A stretch of DNA of 64,000 bases from Prevotella sp. P3-122 (GTDB taxonomy: Bacteria > Bacteroidota > Bacteroidia > Bacteroidales > Bacteroidaceae): contig NZ_NPJH01000007.1 of NCBI RefSeq assembly GCF_002251365.1, positions 54,965 to 118,964 of the forward strand, written 5' to 3'. Numbering within the stretch: the first letter of the stretch is position 1; each line of letters opens with the position of its first letter. This document shows positions 9,255 to 17,300 of the stretch, piece after piece. The translations under genes were made by a program, and so were the position numbers. The notes beneath the pieces are model-generated. The model was given only the letters and a program-made list of their open reading frames with translations, had not been told where the DNA came from and ran no database searches.

Positions 9255-9992
9255 ATGGGAAGAGCATTTGAATATCGTAAAGCTGCAAAGCTTAAGAGAT
9301 GGGGACACATGGCCCGTACGTTTACCAAGATTGGCAAGCAGATTGCCATAGCAGTAAAGGCTGGTGGTCCGGAACCGGAAAACAACCCTACATTGCGTGC
9401 CATCATCGCTAACGCAAAGCGTGAGAACATGCCGAAGGACAACATCGAGCGCGCTATCAAGAACGCTATGGGTAAGGACCAGAGCGAATACAAGGAGGTT
9501 ACATACGAGGGATATGGCCCTCATGGTGTAGCTGTCTTTGTAGACACTCTTACCGACAACACCACTCGTACCGTTGCCGATGTACGTTCAATTTTCAATA
9601 AGTTCAACGGTAACCTTGGTACTACAGGTAGCCTTTCATTCCTCTTCGATCATAAGAGTGTTTTCACATTTAAGAAGAAGGACGGCCTTGATATGGATGA
9701 GATGATCCTTGACCTCATAGACTATGGAGTAGAGGATGAGTTCGATGAGGACGAGGAGACTGGAGAAATCACAATCTATGGTGACCCGAAGAGCTTCGGT
9801 GAGATACAGAAGCATCTTGAGTCTGAGGGCTTCGAGGTTACAGGTGCCGAGTTCACCTACATTCCAAACGACCTTAAGGAAGTAACCGACGAGGAGCGTG
9901 AGACCATAGAGAAAATGGTTGAGCGCCTTGAGGACTTCGATGATGTTCAGACTGTCTACACCAATATGAAACCTGCTGAGATAGCAGAGTAA
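9255..9992 (+). CDS. YebC/PmpR family protein (TACO1-like)
   Basis: A YebC-family protein of 245 residues, annotated as a transcriptional regulator but recently tied to relief of ribosome stalling; I do not decide between these. The N-terminus MGRAFEYRKAAKLKRWG is the Bacteroidetes variant of the usual MAGHSKWANIKHRK region. The core has AKRENMPKDNIERAIKNA and YEGYGPHGVAVFVDTLTDN, both diagnostic. It lies 48 nt after pheT and 13 nt before the TSCPD gene, so the three are likely one transcript. That suits a translation role. Confidence 0.95.
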   Translation: MGRAFEYRKAAKLKRWGHMARTFTKIGKQIAIAVKAGGPEPENNPTLRAIIANAKRENMPKDNIERAIKNAMGKDQSEYKEVTYEGYGPHGVAVFVDTLTDNTTRTVADVRSIFNKFNGNLGTTGSLSFLFDHKSVFTFKKKDGLDMDEMILDLIDYGVEDEFDEDEETGEITIYGDPKSFGEIQKHLESEGFEVTGAEFTYIPNDLKEVTDEERETIEKMVERLEDFDDVQTVYTNMKPAEIAE

Positions 9993-10005
9993 AAACAATA
10001 TTGGC

Positions 10006-10263
10006 ATGACAGGAGAGAAGCATTTGGCTTATCAGACTCATGGAACGTGCAGCAGGATGATTGATGTTGTTATTGATGATAATAACATCATTCGGCATGT
10101 AGAGTTTTATGGTGGCTGCCAAGGAAACACGTGCGGAATATCCAAACTGGTAGAGGGTATGGAAGCACGGGAAGTTGTCAACAGGCTAAGGGGTATAACT
10201 TGCGGAAGTAAGCCAACAAGTTGTCCCGACCAGCTGGCAAGAGCACTTGAGCAGTTGATATGA
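10006..10263 (+). CDS. TSCPD-domain protein (TIGR03905-like)
   Basis: A small 85-residue protein of the TSCPD family, named after the C-terminal tail of some ribonucleotide reductases. Four cysteines are visible: C15 in THGTCSRMIDV, CxxxxC in GGCQGNTCGI, and a later Cys pair around TCGSKPTSCPDQLARAL, which gives the TSCPD motif itself. These look like metal ligands. The stand-alone function is unknown. It is the last gene before a strong terminator. Confidence 0.9.
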   Translation: MTGEKHLAYQTHGTCSRMIDVVIDDNNIIRHVEFYGGCQGNTCGISKLVEGMEAREVVNRLRGITCGSKPTSCPDQLARALEQLI

Positions 10264-10268
10264 TAATA

Positions 10269-10310
10269 AACAGCCCGACAGGCATTGAGCTTGTCGGGCT
10301 GTTTTTTTTT
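10269..10310 (+). terminator. Strong rho-independent terminator
   Basis: A perfect 12-bp stem (AACAGCCCGACA at 10269-10280, complement at 10292-10303), an 11-nt loop, and a run of nine T at 10302-10310. It ends the pheT-yebC-TSCPD unit in front of a convergent gene. Confidence 0.95.
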
Positions 10311-10327
10311 GATACTCTTATGTATGA

Positions 10328-10885
10328 TTACTTGAAGTACCTGTTGTAGAGGCCGATGAAGCCAGCACAGTGGCGTGCCTCGTCTTTAGCCATCTCATGA
10401 ACGGTGTCGTGAGTAGCGTCCATGCCGGCAGCCTTGGCGTTTCTTGCGATGCGGAACTTGTCCTCGCAAGCACCCTTCTCAGCCTCGATGCGGGCCTCAA
10501 GGTTGCTCTTGGTGTCCTTCAGAACGTCACCAAGCAGCTCTGCGAACTTGCTGGCGTGCTCAGCCTCCTCAAAAGCGTAGCGCTTGTAAGCCTCGGCAAT
10601 CTCTGGATAACCTTCACGGTCAGCCTGACGTGACATGGCAAGATACATACCAACCTCGCAGCACTCACCATTGAAGTGAGCCTCAAGGTCCTTAATCATA
10701 GCCTCGTCAGCACCCTCGTTGCGGGCTGCGCCGAGTGTGTGAACAGTTGCGAATGTAGGAGCGTCACCTGGGTCAGCCATCTCCTTGAACTTGCTTGCTG
10801 GAGCCTTGCAAAGTGGGCACTTCTCGGGAGCCTCAGTTCCCTCGTGAACGTAACCGCAAACGGTACAGATAAATTTCTTCTTCAT
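10328..10885 (-). CDS. Rubredoxin-rubrerythrin (reverse rubrerythrin / NADH peroxidase-like)
   Basis: A 185-residue non-haem di-iron protein that reduces peroxide in anaerobes. The rubredoxin domain is at the N-terminus ([10 protein letters not shown] about residues 6-15, CPLCKAP about 24-30), followed by the four-helix rubrerythrin domain with Glu/His ligands in [33 protein letters not shown] and [10 protein letters not shown]. This order is the reverse of classical rubrerythrin. I start at ATG 10885 (MKKKF) rather than the upstream TTG at 10897. It is monocistronic with its own promoter. Physiological role: oxidative-stress protection, from family knowledge. Confidence 0.93.
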   Translation of the reverse strand: MKKKFICTVCGYVHEGTEAPEKCPLCKAPASKFKEMADPGDAPTFATVHTLGAARNEGADEAMIKDLEAHFNGECCEVGMYLAMSRQADREGYPEIAEAYKRYAFEEAEHASKFAELLGDVLKDTKSNLEARIEAEKGACEDKFRIARNAKAAGMDATHDTVHEMAKDEARHCAGFIGLYNRYFK

Positions 10886-10937
10886 GATAATTCTCAAATT
10901 TTAGTTGTTAGTGTTGTATAATAGCTATTTGCGATAG

Positions 10938-10968
10938 CAAAGTTAGCCATTTTTTTGTTATTGACAAA
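10938..10968 (-). promoter_or_regulatory. Promoter for the rubrerythrin gene
   Basis: Reading the - strand: -33 TTTG at 10968-10965, 19-bp spacer, -7 TAACTTTG at 10945-10938. A small hairpin (GCTAT/ATAGC, 10924-10938) overlaps the end of the -7 box and the start of the leader. Confidence 0.75.
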
Positions 10969-11046
10969 TAAATATGCAATCTTTTTTAGGTCGGTTATGT
11001 TAAATATCTGTTGATAGGGTAGAGTTACTCATGAATAATGGGGCTG

Positions 11047-11316
11047 CTAAGGGTTGACAATTCCGGCCTCTATCCATTGTGTGGCTAAGCTGTTGGCATC
11101 GTGTCTTGCCGTCTCGTCGTCTATGTCATATTCCTCAGTGAGCCACTTGGTCATATCTTCAGCGGTGAACTCGTTGTCAGCAGCCTTCTCCCACAAGTAG
11201 GCGGCACTTTCGTTAAGGGCAATGATATTGCTGAAGTCGATGTTCTCCTTGCCTTCCGCAACGATTATTCTCTCGCCGCAGATAGTTCTGAGATTAAATC
11301 CGGTTTTCTTTTTCAT
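11047..11316 (-). CDS. PqqD family (RRE-like) small protein
   Basis: An 89-residue protein with the PqqD fold: an N-terminal beta segment (FNLRTICGERIIVAEG), then the core NIIALNESAAYLWEKA and a helical DMTKWLTEEYDIDDETARHD part, ending in LATQWIEAGIV. PqqD-like proteins are the peptide-recognition (RRE) elements of RiPP pathways, and stand-alone copies occur in lasso-peptide and other clusters. No pqqA/B/C/E or radical SAM gene is visible here. It is the last gene of the kinase-peptidase-PqqD module, 67 nt after the peptidase gene. A peptide-binding role is inferred. Confidence 0.85.
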   Translation of the reverse strand: MKKKTGFNLRTICGERIIVAEGKENIDFSNIIALNESAAYLWEKAADNEFTAEDMTKWLTEEYDIDDETARHDANSLATQWIEAGIVNP

Positions 11317-11383
11317 TTTTTCTCAATTATTATTTATCCAATTTTGTTTCCTGTTTGTATTGTATGGTCATTGTTGCCGGACA

Positions 11384-11854
11384 TCAGCCTAATGGCAGAT
11401 GCCTGTAGATGAAGAGCAGGTATCGTCTGATGGGCAGGAGCCTTGTCCACAGAGCGGAATATACTTTCCATTTAGCTGAGTATATGCTGTCCAGCTTATT
11501 TCTTCCCTTACGGTAAAAGCCTATGGCCAGAGCCTCTACGTCTTTTCTCGAGCAACTCTCTGTATTTAGGTTGCCGTCTCCAAGCAGGGTGATGCTATCT
11601 CCTTTGATGTCAACGATGCGATGCAGAACGTATGTGCCTGGAGAGATTTGTGCCAGTACAGGCATACCGACCTTTATGTCCTTGGGCTTGGTCAGCAAGG
11701 CTTTGTCCCTGTTGTTCTCCAGGAATGGGCGCATGGAGAAGCCTTTCAGTCTGAGCGTCACGGTATGTCCCTCATTGATAAGCTTCACTATCTCCGGCAG
11801 CAGTTCGGCATTGGAGAATTGAATCTCTCTTATTTGGATATTGCTCTGTTGCAT
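11384..11854 (-). CDS. S24/S26 family signal-peptidase-like protein
   Basis: A 156-residue protein with the signal peptidase fold: GFSMRPF holds the likely nucleophile Ser40, and YVLHRIVDIKGD places His78 where bacterial enzymes have Lys, as in the ER/archaeal-type Ser-His enzymes. LGDGN (91-95) supplies the conserved Gly-Asp. There is no N-terminal membrane segment, unlike true signal peptidase I, so it may act in the cytosol. I chose ATG 11854 (MQQSNIQIRE), which overlaps the end of the kinase gene by 25 nt; an in-frame start at 11884 is possible. The substrate is unknown. Confidence 0.8.
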   Translation of the reverse strand: MQQSNIQIREIQFSNAELLPEIVKLINEGHTVTLRLKGFSMRPFLENNRDKALLTKPKDIKVGMPVLAQISPGTYVLHRIVDIKGDSITLLGDGNLNTESCSRKDVEALAIGFYRKGRNKLDSIYSAKWKVYSALWTRLLPIRRYLLFIYRHLPLG

Positions 11855-12723
11855 ATTATGGCAGCTTCTTTGTCGGGCAGGCAATGAAGGATGTATATGC
11901 CTGTGGTCTCGACAATTTTCGTTACTATGTTGCAGATATTGTCGAAAATGCGCTTATCCCACTTCATCGACGAGCAGGCTGGCAGCAAGTTTGCAAAAGC
12001 GTTTACGGGATTGAGCTTTTCTATGCTGTTGGCTGATGCCCTGTCTATTCGTGTTACAGCACCAAGTGGTGCTTTTACATTACGGTAGCATGGGGTCTTT
12101 CCGCTCCAGGGGCCACCATATATATAAGGTGTGCCATCAATAATCCTCACTATAGGGCAGTCATCGTTCATAAGGTCACATCCTGGCAGATGTCTGAGCC
12201 ATAGTCCTACGTGTGTGCTCTTGCCTGTTCCGCTCTTTGCGATGAAGGCATACCCCCATCCGTTCTGTCTCACCAGCGAGGCATGAACCAGAATGGTGTT
12301 TCGAAAGCTTCCTGCAAAGGCATAGCAAAGGATGAGTGCGTTGTTCAGTCCGAATGTTCGCTGGTCCTCGTTGCCGTTCAGGGCGCATCTGCACTTGGAG
12401 AAATTGCTGTTGGCAATGAGCAGGCAGCACTCTTGTCCGTCGATGTCCTTAATGATGAACTGATATCCTCCGTCATCCGTCTGGTCAACGATAGTATCAC
12501 CATTGCCAGTATCGCAGACCCTTATTCTTTCCCTGTGTGACTTGTCTACAGGCTGTAGAGAGTCATCGACCACCAAGTCTATGAACAATTCGCCCTCTAC
12601 GCTGAAGGCAGCAAATGGACTGAACGATGGCAACAGGTGTATGCCGTTGGCGTCCTTAGTAGAAAACGATACCCTTATGGGCAGATCGGCTACACAGAAG
12701 AGATATGATCGGTAGTCGGACAT
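11830..12723 (-). CDS. HPr-kinase-like P-loop kinase (HprK/PEPCK-like fold)
   Basis: A 297-residue protein related to the C-terminal domain of HPr kinase. Seen: P-loop AKSGTGKST (162-170), then HVGLWL, the acidic LMNDDCPIVR (184-193) in Walker B position, and GGPWSGKTPCYRN (203-214). The HPr signature and N-terminal HprK domain are absent, and no ptsH gene is near. Related HprK-like enzymes phosphorylate lasso-peptide precursors in Firmicutes, so a peptide-tailoring kinase is one reading. It starts 3 nt after the small exported-protein gene and overlaps the peptidase gene, indicating tight coupling. Confidence 0.8.
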   Translation of the reverse strand: MSDYRSYLFCVADLPIRVSFSTKDANGIHLLPSFSPFAAFSVEGELFIDLVVDDSLQPVDKSHRERIRVCDTGNGDTIVDQTDDGGYQFIIKDIDGQECCLLIANSNFSKCRCALNGNEDQRTFGLNNALILCYAFAGSFRNTILVHASLVRQNGWGYAFIAKSGTGKSTHVGLWLRHLPGCDLMNDDCPIVRIIDGTPYIYGGPWSGKTPCYRNVKAPLGAVTRIDRASANSIEKLNPVNAFANLLPACSSMKWDKRIFDNICNIVTKIVETTGIYILHCLPDKEAAIICNRAISK

Positions 12724-12726
12724 GGC

Positions 12727-13224
12727 TTATCGTCTTTTGCCCTTTCGTTCGGCTTTTCTATCGGTCTTGTCACCCTTCGCTTTCTGCTTATCAAGCTTTT
12801 TAGCTGAAAGTTCTTCTGTCAGCTCACTTTCGTCAGGTGATACGGTCTTATATCTGAAATCGTAGATGTTCACGTACTTGATATTGTAGGTACCTTTGGA
12901 AAGATACTTGCTTCTGAGTTTCAGATATTTTTCCTCAGCCTTCTTTCTTGTCTTGGCAAAGCCTGTTACACATGTTGGGGTATCACATCCTATGGTCTTC
13001 AGATAGTCTCTCAACTGGTACGAGTAAGTGTCACGGCCATACAGAAAGTCGTGTTTTGTATCAATCCACCCATCAGGTATAAACTGTATGTCAGCGAAAT
13101 AGATTGTCGAGTCATTGAATGATGCGGCAAATCCATAGATGTAAATCTCCTGTTTGTTAAGTTTCGCGCTGGCCGACAGTGTGCTAACGAGCATTATGAC
13201 CAGAGCCAATAGTTGTCTTTTCAT
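12727..13224 (-). CDS. Small exported protein with basic C-terminal tail, function unknown
   Basis: 165 residues, not recognised. A clear signal peptide (MKRQLLALVIMLVSTLSASA, cleavage near residue 20) is followed by a ~110-residue domain with a YIYGFAASFNDSTIYFADIQ start, a Cys pair (CDTPTC), and a lysine/arginine-rich tail from about residue 135. It lies between the sigma factor gene (35 nt) and the HprK-like gene (3 nt). I recall a similar layout (small secreted protein reporting a fixed pattern of beta strands) in Bacteroidales genomes, but assign no function. Whether it is a substrate of the downstream module is unknown. Confidence 0.75.
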   Translation of the reverse strand: MKRQLLALVIMLVSTLSASAKLNKQEIYIYGFAASFNDSTIYFADIQFIPDGWIDTKHDFLYGRDTYSYQLRDYLKTIGCDTPTCVTGFAKTRKKAEEKYLKLRSKYLSKGTYNIKYVNIYDFRYKTVSPDESELTEELSAKKLDKQKAKGDKTDRKAERKGKRR

Positions 13225-13259
13225 CTTTTTACTTATATGATTGTGTTGACTAATAAATC

Positions 13260-14120
13260 TTATCCAAGGAACGATCTCAGAAGTTTGTTGTTAGTGCTTT
13301 CGCGTAGCCTTCTGAGTGCTTTCTCCTTAATCTGTCTCACCCTTTCCCGTGTGAGTCCGTATTTGTCGCCAATTTCCTCAAGCGTCATTTCCGGTTGGTT
13401 TATGCCGAAGCAGGCCTCGATGATGTTTCGTTCCCTTACCTCAAGGCATTTCAGCACTCTGCCAATCTCCTTGCGTAGCGACTCCATTAGCATCTCGTGG
13501 TCTGTATTTGTCTGTGGGTTACCCGGCATGATGTCGAGCAGGCAGTTGCCGTCATCCTGTCCAATAGGCGAGTCCACAGAAAGCTGCTTGCAGTTTGCCA
13601 ATAGCGCCTCAGCTATTTTCTCGCGTGGCATGTTCGTGCAGTCAGCAATTTCATCCAGACTGGGGTTGCGTTCGTTTTCCTGCTCAAACTTGTTCAGCCA
13701 GCGGTTGATTTTGTTTGCTGAGCCTATCTGGTTGAGGGGCATGCGTACAATTCTGCTCTGCTCGGAGATGGCCTGCAGTATGCTCTGCCTTATCCACCAA
13801 ACGGCATAGGATATGAATTTGAAACCGCGTGTCTCGTCGAATTTCTCCGCAGCTCTTATCAGTCCAACATTGCCCTCGTTGATGAGGTCTGCCAGGCTGA
13901 GTCCCTGATTCTGATACTGCTTTGCAACTGAGACAACGAAGCGTAGGTTTGCCTTGGTAAGCCTCTCCAGCGCCTGCTGGTCGCCTCCCCTTATCCTTTG
14001 GGCAAGTTCCACTTCCTCTTCAACACTTATCAGTTCCTCCTGTCCAATATCGTGCAAGTACTTTTCCAAAGACTCGCTTTCACGATTGGTGATGGATTTC
14101 AATATTTTCAGTTGTCTCAT
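13260..14120 (-). CDS. rpoD: Primary RNA polymerase sigma factor, short Bacteroidetes type
   Basis: Sigma-70 family, 286 residues, matching the short primary sigma (sigma-ABfr) of Bacteroidetes, which lacks most of region 1.1. Seen: region 1.2 ([16 protein letters not shown]), region 2 ([39 protein letters not shown] and the WWIRQSI helix), region 3, and region 4 with an HTH ([28 protein letters not shown]). It recognises the TAnnTTTG/TTTG promoters seen across this window. The start ATG 14120 lies only 7 nt past a -7 box, so one transcript could be leaderless. Confidence 0.97.
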   Translation of the reverse strand: MRQLKILKSITNRESESLEKYLHDIGQEELISVEEEVELAQRIRGGDQQALERLTKANLRFVVSVAKQYQNQGLSLADLINEGNVGLIRAAEKFDETRGFKFISYAVWWIRQSILQAISEQSRIVRMPLNQIGSANKINRWLNKFEQENERNPSLDEIADCTNMPREKIAEALLANCKQLSVDSPIGQDDGNCLLDIMPGNPQTNTDHEMLMESLRKEIGRVLKCLEVRERNIIEACFGINQPEMTLEEIGDKYGLTRERVRQIKEKALRRLRESTNNKLLRSFLG

Positions 14121-14127
14121 TAGATTG

Positions 14128-14184
14128 CAAAGGTATCATTTTTAATTAGATGCAAAAGTAAGGTTATTTTCTGATATAGCCAAA
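14128..14184 (-). promoter_or_regulatory. Tandem promoters for rpoD
   Basis: Upstream promoter (- strand): -33 TTTG at 14184-14181, 20-bp spacer, -7 TACTTTTG at 14160-14153. A second -7 box TACCTTTG at 14135-14128 ends 7 nt before the ATG and has a TTTG 17 bp upstream (14156-14153). Use of the second box would give an almost leaderless mRNA. Confidence 0.65.
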
Positions 14185-14319
14185 TTATTTATATTCATTT
14201 TGCATAAACAATATCTTCATAGATGTTTTGTAAAAACGAGCAGCGTGTTTTTACCATACTGTGGATATGTTTCGCTTAAGGTTGGTTCTATTAATTCCCA
14301 CCTTAAAATACAAATATAG

Positions 14320-14366
14320 ACAAAACAGAGCCGTATCAACTGCTTGCGGCATTGTTGATACGGCTC
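14320..14366 (-). terminator. Terminator of the LRR-protein gene
   Basis: A perfect 13-bp stem (GAGCCGTATCAAC 14328-14340, complement 14354-14366) with a 13-nt loop, 32 nt after the LRR gene stop. On the - strand it is followed by TGTTTTGTC, a modest T-run. Confidence 0.85.
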
Positions 14367-14398
14367 ATGTTGGTTTGTGAATTTTGCAAGTCGTCAGG

Positions 14399-17300
14399 TT
14401 AGTCTACGGCAATCTTTGTGGCAGTGCCGTTGCTCCTCACTACGTAAACGCCTGCTGAGGGCACCTTGACCGAGGCAGTGCCGTTGACCTTGGTCTTGCC
14501 AATCAAGGCACCACCAGCTGTATAGACGGCAGCCTCTGTAGGAGTAGCGGCCTTGACGGTTATCCATCTGTCTGTTGCAGATACCTCAACCTCGTTACCG
14601 GCAGATACGCCATCTATGCCAAGAGTAGATGTGATGTCCACAGGATTGGTAAGGATGGTTAGGTTGGGGAACTTGTCGTTGAGAATTGCGCAAACTACAT
14701 CGGTTATAGGCTTGTGGAATGTTGTTATGCCATCCTTCACGTTGTACTCCTCGTCAACATACAGTTCCTCTCCTGTAAGCTCACCCGTGTTCTCATCGTA
14801 CCATGGGTCACCAACGAACCAACGGAATGTCGACGGAGTGCCGTCAACAGTTGCCTCGCTTGCCAGGTCTACTATACCATTTGCGTCGGGCACGATGTCT
14901 ATGCGCTCCTGATTGCCATACTGGTATGAGCCATACAGAGCATTTGGTATAGGCAGGGTGCTGTAGGTAAAGCGGTTATAGTCGATGTGCAGTATCCTTA
15001 GACCGGTATTCTTCGACAAGTCGATGGTCTTTAGACGGTTGTTGCTCAAGAAGAGCTGATAGAGGTTAGGCAAATTCGTGAGGTCGATAGACTCCAGCTG
15101 ATTGCCTGAAAGCTCAACGTTCCATACACTTGGTGCATTAAGCTTTACGGAGCTCAGTGCATTGTTGGCCAAGGACAGGCTGAAGAGGTTGTCCATACCT
15201 GTAGCGTCGAACGCTGTCAGCTGGTTGTTGTTCATAGAGAGCAGGCCAAGCTGTGCGGCATAGCGTGACAGGTCAATCGAAGTGAAGTTATTGTAGTCGA
15301 GCTTCAGCTCCGTGAGGGTGTTGGTGTCTGGAAGCTTTATTGCGTCTATGCCGGCGTTGATAACGGCAGCCAGAACCAGGTTCTTCATATTCGACAGGTC
15401 TACATCAGCAAGCTTTGCACCAGTGATGTTAAGCACGTACAATGGGCAGTTGTCATCGTAGGAGTAGATAGCGCAATTGCTGTTGGCGTAGGTCTTTATT
15501 TCCGTTGTGAGAATGTCATCCGAGACAGAGTATGTCTCAACGGCCATGCCCGCACCCTTCCAGTCAATGCAGATGATGGTTGGTTCCTTGGCTCTGAGAA
15601 TCATTGTTGCCGTGCCGTCAGCCAATGTGGTGAACGAGGCAATCTTGTTCTTTGGCATCTCGGCAGCCTGCACCTTGGTGGTCGTGAGTGTGAGTCCCGG
15701 GAAGAGCTCGTTGGTCATCTCACAGTAAACGCTTTTGCCGATGATGGGGTCGAGGAAGCGTGTCATACCGTCAACGATTGAGTAGTCCGTACCCTCGGTA
15801 AGCGTCGTACCGTCGATGTTCTTCCATGTGTATACTGTCTGTCCGTTGATGTTGTGGTCCTGAAGGTCTACTCCTGGCGACTTCACAGGAATGGTTATGA
15901 TGTTCTGAGGAGCGTATACATACTCTTCGATGTTTGGCAGCAGCGGCAGGTTGGCGAACGAGAGAGAGTTGTTCTCGCAATGGAAGCGTCGCAACGACAG
16001 CTCCGATGGCATGGTAATGCTTGAGATGTTGTTGTTGGCGATGTTGAAGTCAGTCATCAGCGTGCAGTAGTTAGCGTTGACCTCAGTCAGCTGGTTGTTG
16101 CTCAGGTCCAGGGTCTCCATATTGTCTGCATCCTTGAGCGACAGCTCTGTGAGCTGGTTGTTGCTCAGGTTGAGGTTGTGTATGGTTCCCATGTCGTTGA
16201 GCGTTACGGCAGTCAGTTGGTTGTTGCTCAGGTTGATGTCCTGGAGCAGGGTCTTCTGGTAGGCGTCGTTCACGCCCCTTATGTTCAGAGTGTTGAAGTT
16301 GTTGCCTGTCAGAGTGAGGCTGAGCAGTCCCTTGTTGTAGCCCAGGTCAATATCAGTGAGTCCGGTATTTGTGAGGCTGAGATATTTCAGCGTTCTGGCC
16401 ATGCTGAGGTTGATGCTCTGCAGCTTCTGGTTGTCTATGGCCAGAGCTGTAGCAACCTCATCCTGTGGTACGTATACATAGGCTGTGTTGCTTGCCACAT
16501 GGATGTTCACGTTCGGGCTTTCAGGCAGACTGTCAGTAGTAGCCTTGAACTGTTTCTTGTTGCCGTTGCCGTCGACGATGTAGAAAGTCTTTGGATTATC
16601 AGGAGTTGCCCCGGCCATGCCGACCTTCATGACGATGTCAGAGCCTGCAAGGTTTACAGGAGTGATAACCGTGATGGTCATGTCGTCCTTACCGAAGTCC
16701 TCTGCTGTCTTCACCTTGAACTTGTCCGTGCGCAGAGGCTGCTTGTCGAGCTGTATGTTCGGGAACTTGTCGTTGGCAAAAGCCAGGAACACGCTGTCCT
16801 CAGGAGCCATGAGGAATGTCACCTTTCCGTCGGCATAGGTGTAGTATTCCTCTGCCAGAGGATAAACCTGTCCTGCAGAGTCCTCTGGGACATAATACAC
16901 AGCACATGTAGTAGTAGTTTCTTCGCGGAGCACCTTGTCGGAATAGTCGAGCACGTCACCGACCTTTACGGTCTTGGCTATCTCCATGTTCTTCTGATAG
17001 TAGTCATACTGGTTCCAGTTGCCGGGAAGGGGCAGGGTGGCGAATGTGAACTTGTTGTTTGCCAGCATGACGTTAATCAGGTTTGTGTTGTTGTCGAGGT
17101 TGATGCTCGTCAGGTTGTTGTCGCCGATATAGAGCTGCTGCAGATAGATGTTGTTTGTAAGGTCTATGTCTGTAAGCTCGTTGCCGTTGGCAAAGAGGTA
17201 AACGAGTGACTTGTTCTTGCTCACGTCGAGTTTCTTCAGCTTGGCTTGTGCGTTGACCGAAGCAGAGCGGTGGTCGACATACAACTGCTGCAGGTATTTA

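Noticed and set aside
10990..11022. 10-codon frame (MSNSTLSTDI) downstream of the PqqD gene as a RiPP precursor
   Set aside because: Too short, no leader/core pattern and no supporting ribosome-binding context.
11047..11316. PQQ biosynthesis locus
   Set aside because: Only a PqqD-like gene is present; no pqqA, B, C or E.
11830..12723. Genuine HPr kinase/phosphorylase of carbon catabolite control
   Set aside because: The N-terminal HprK domain and signature are missing and no ptsH lies nearby.
16178..17209. Long + strand open frame (343 codons) opposite the LRR gene
   Set aside because: It is the antisense shadow of a gene with repetitive sequence; no start context, no family motif, and codon use is that of the opposite strand.
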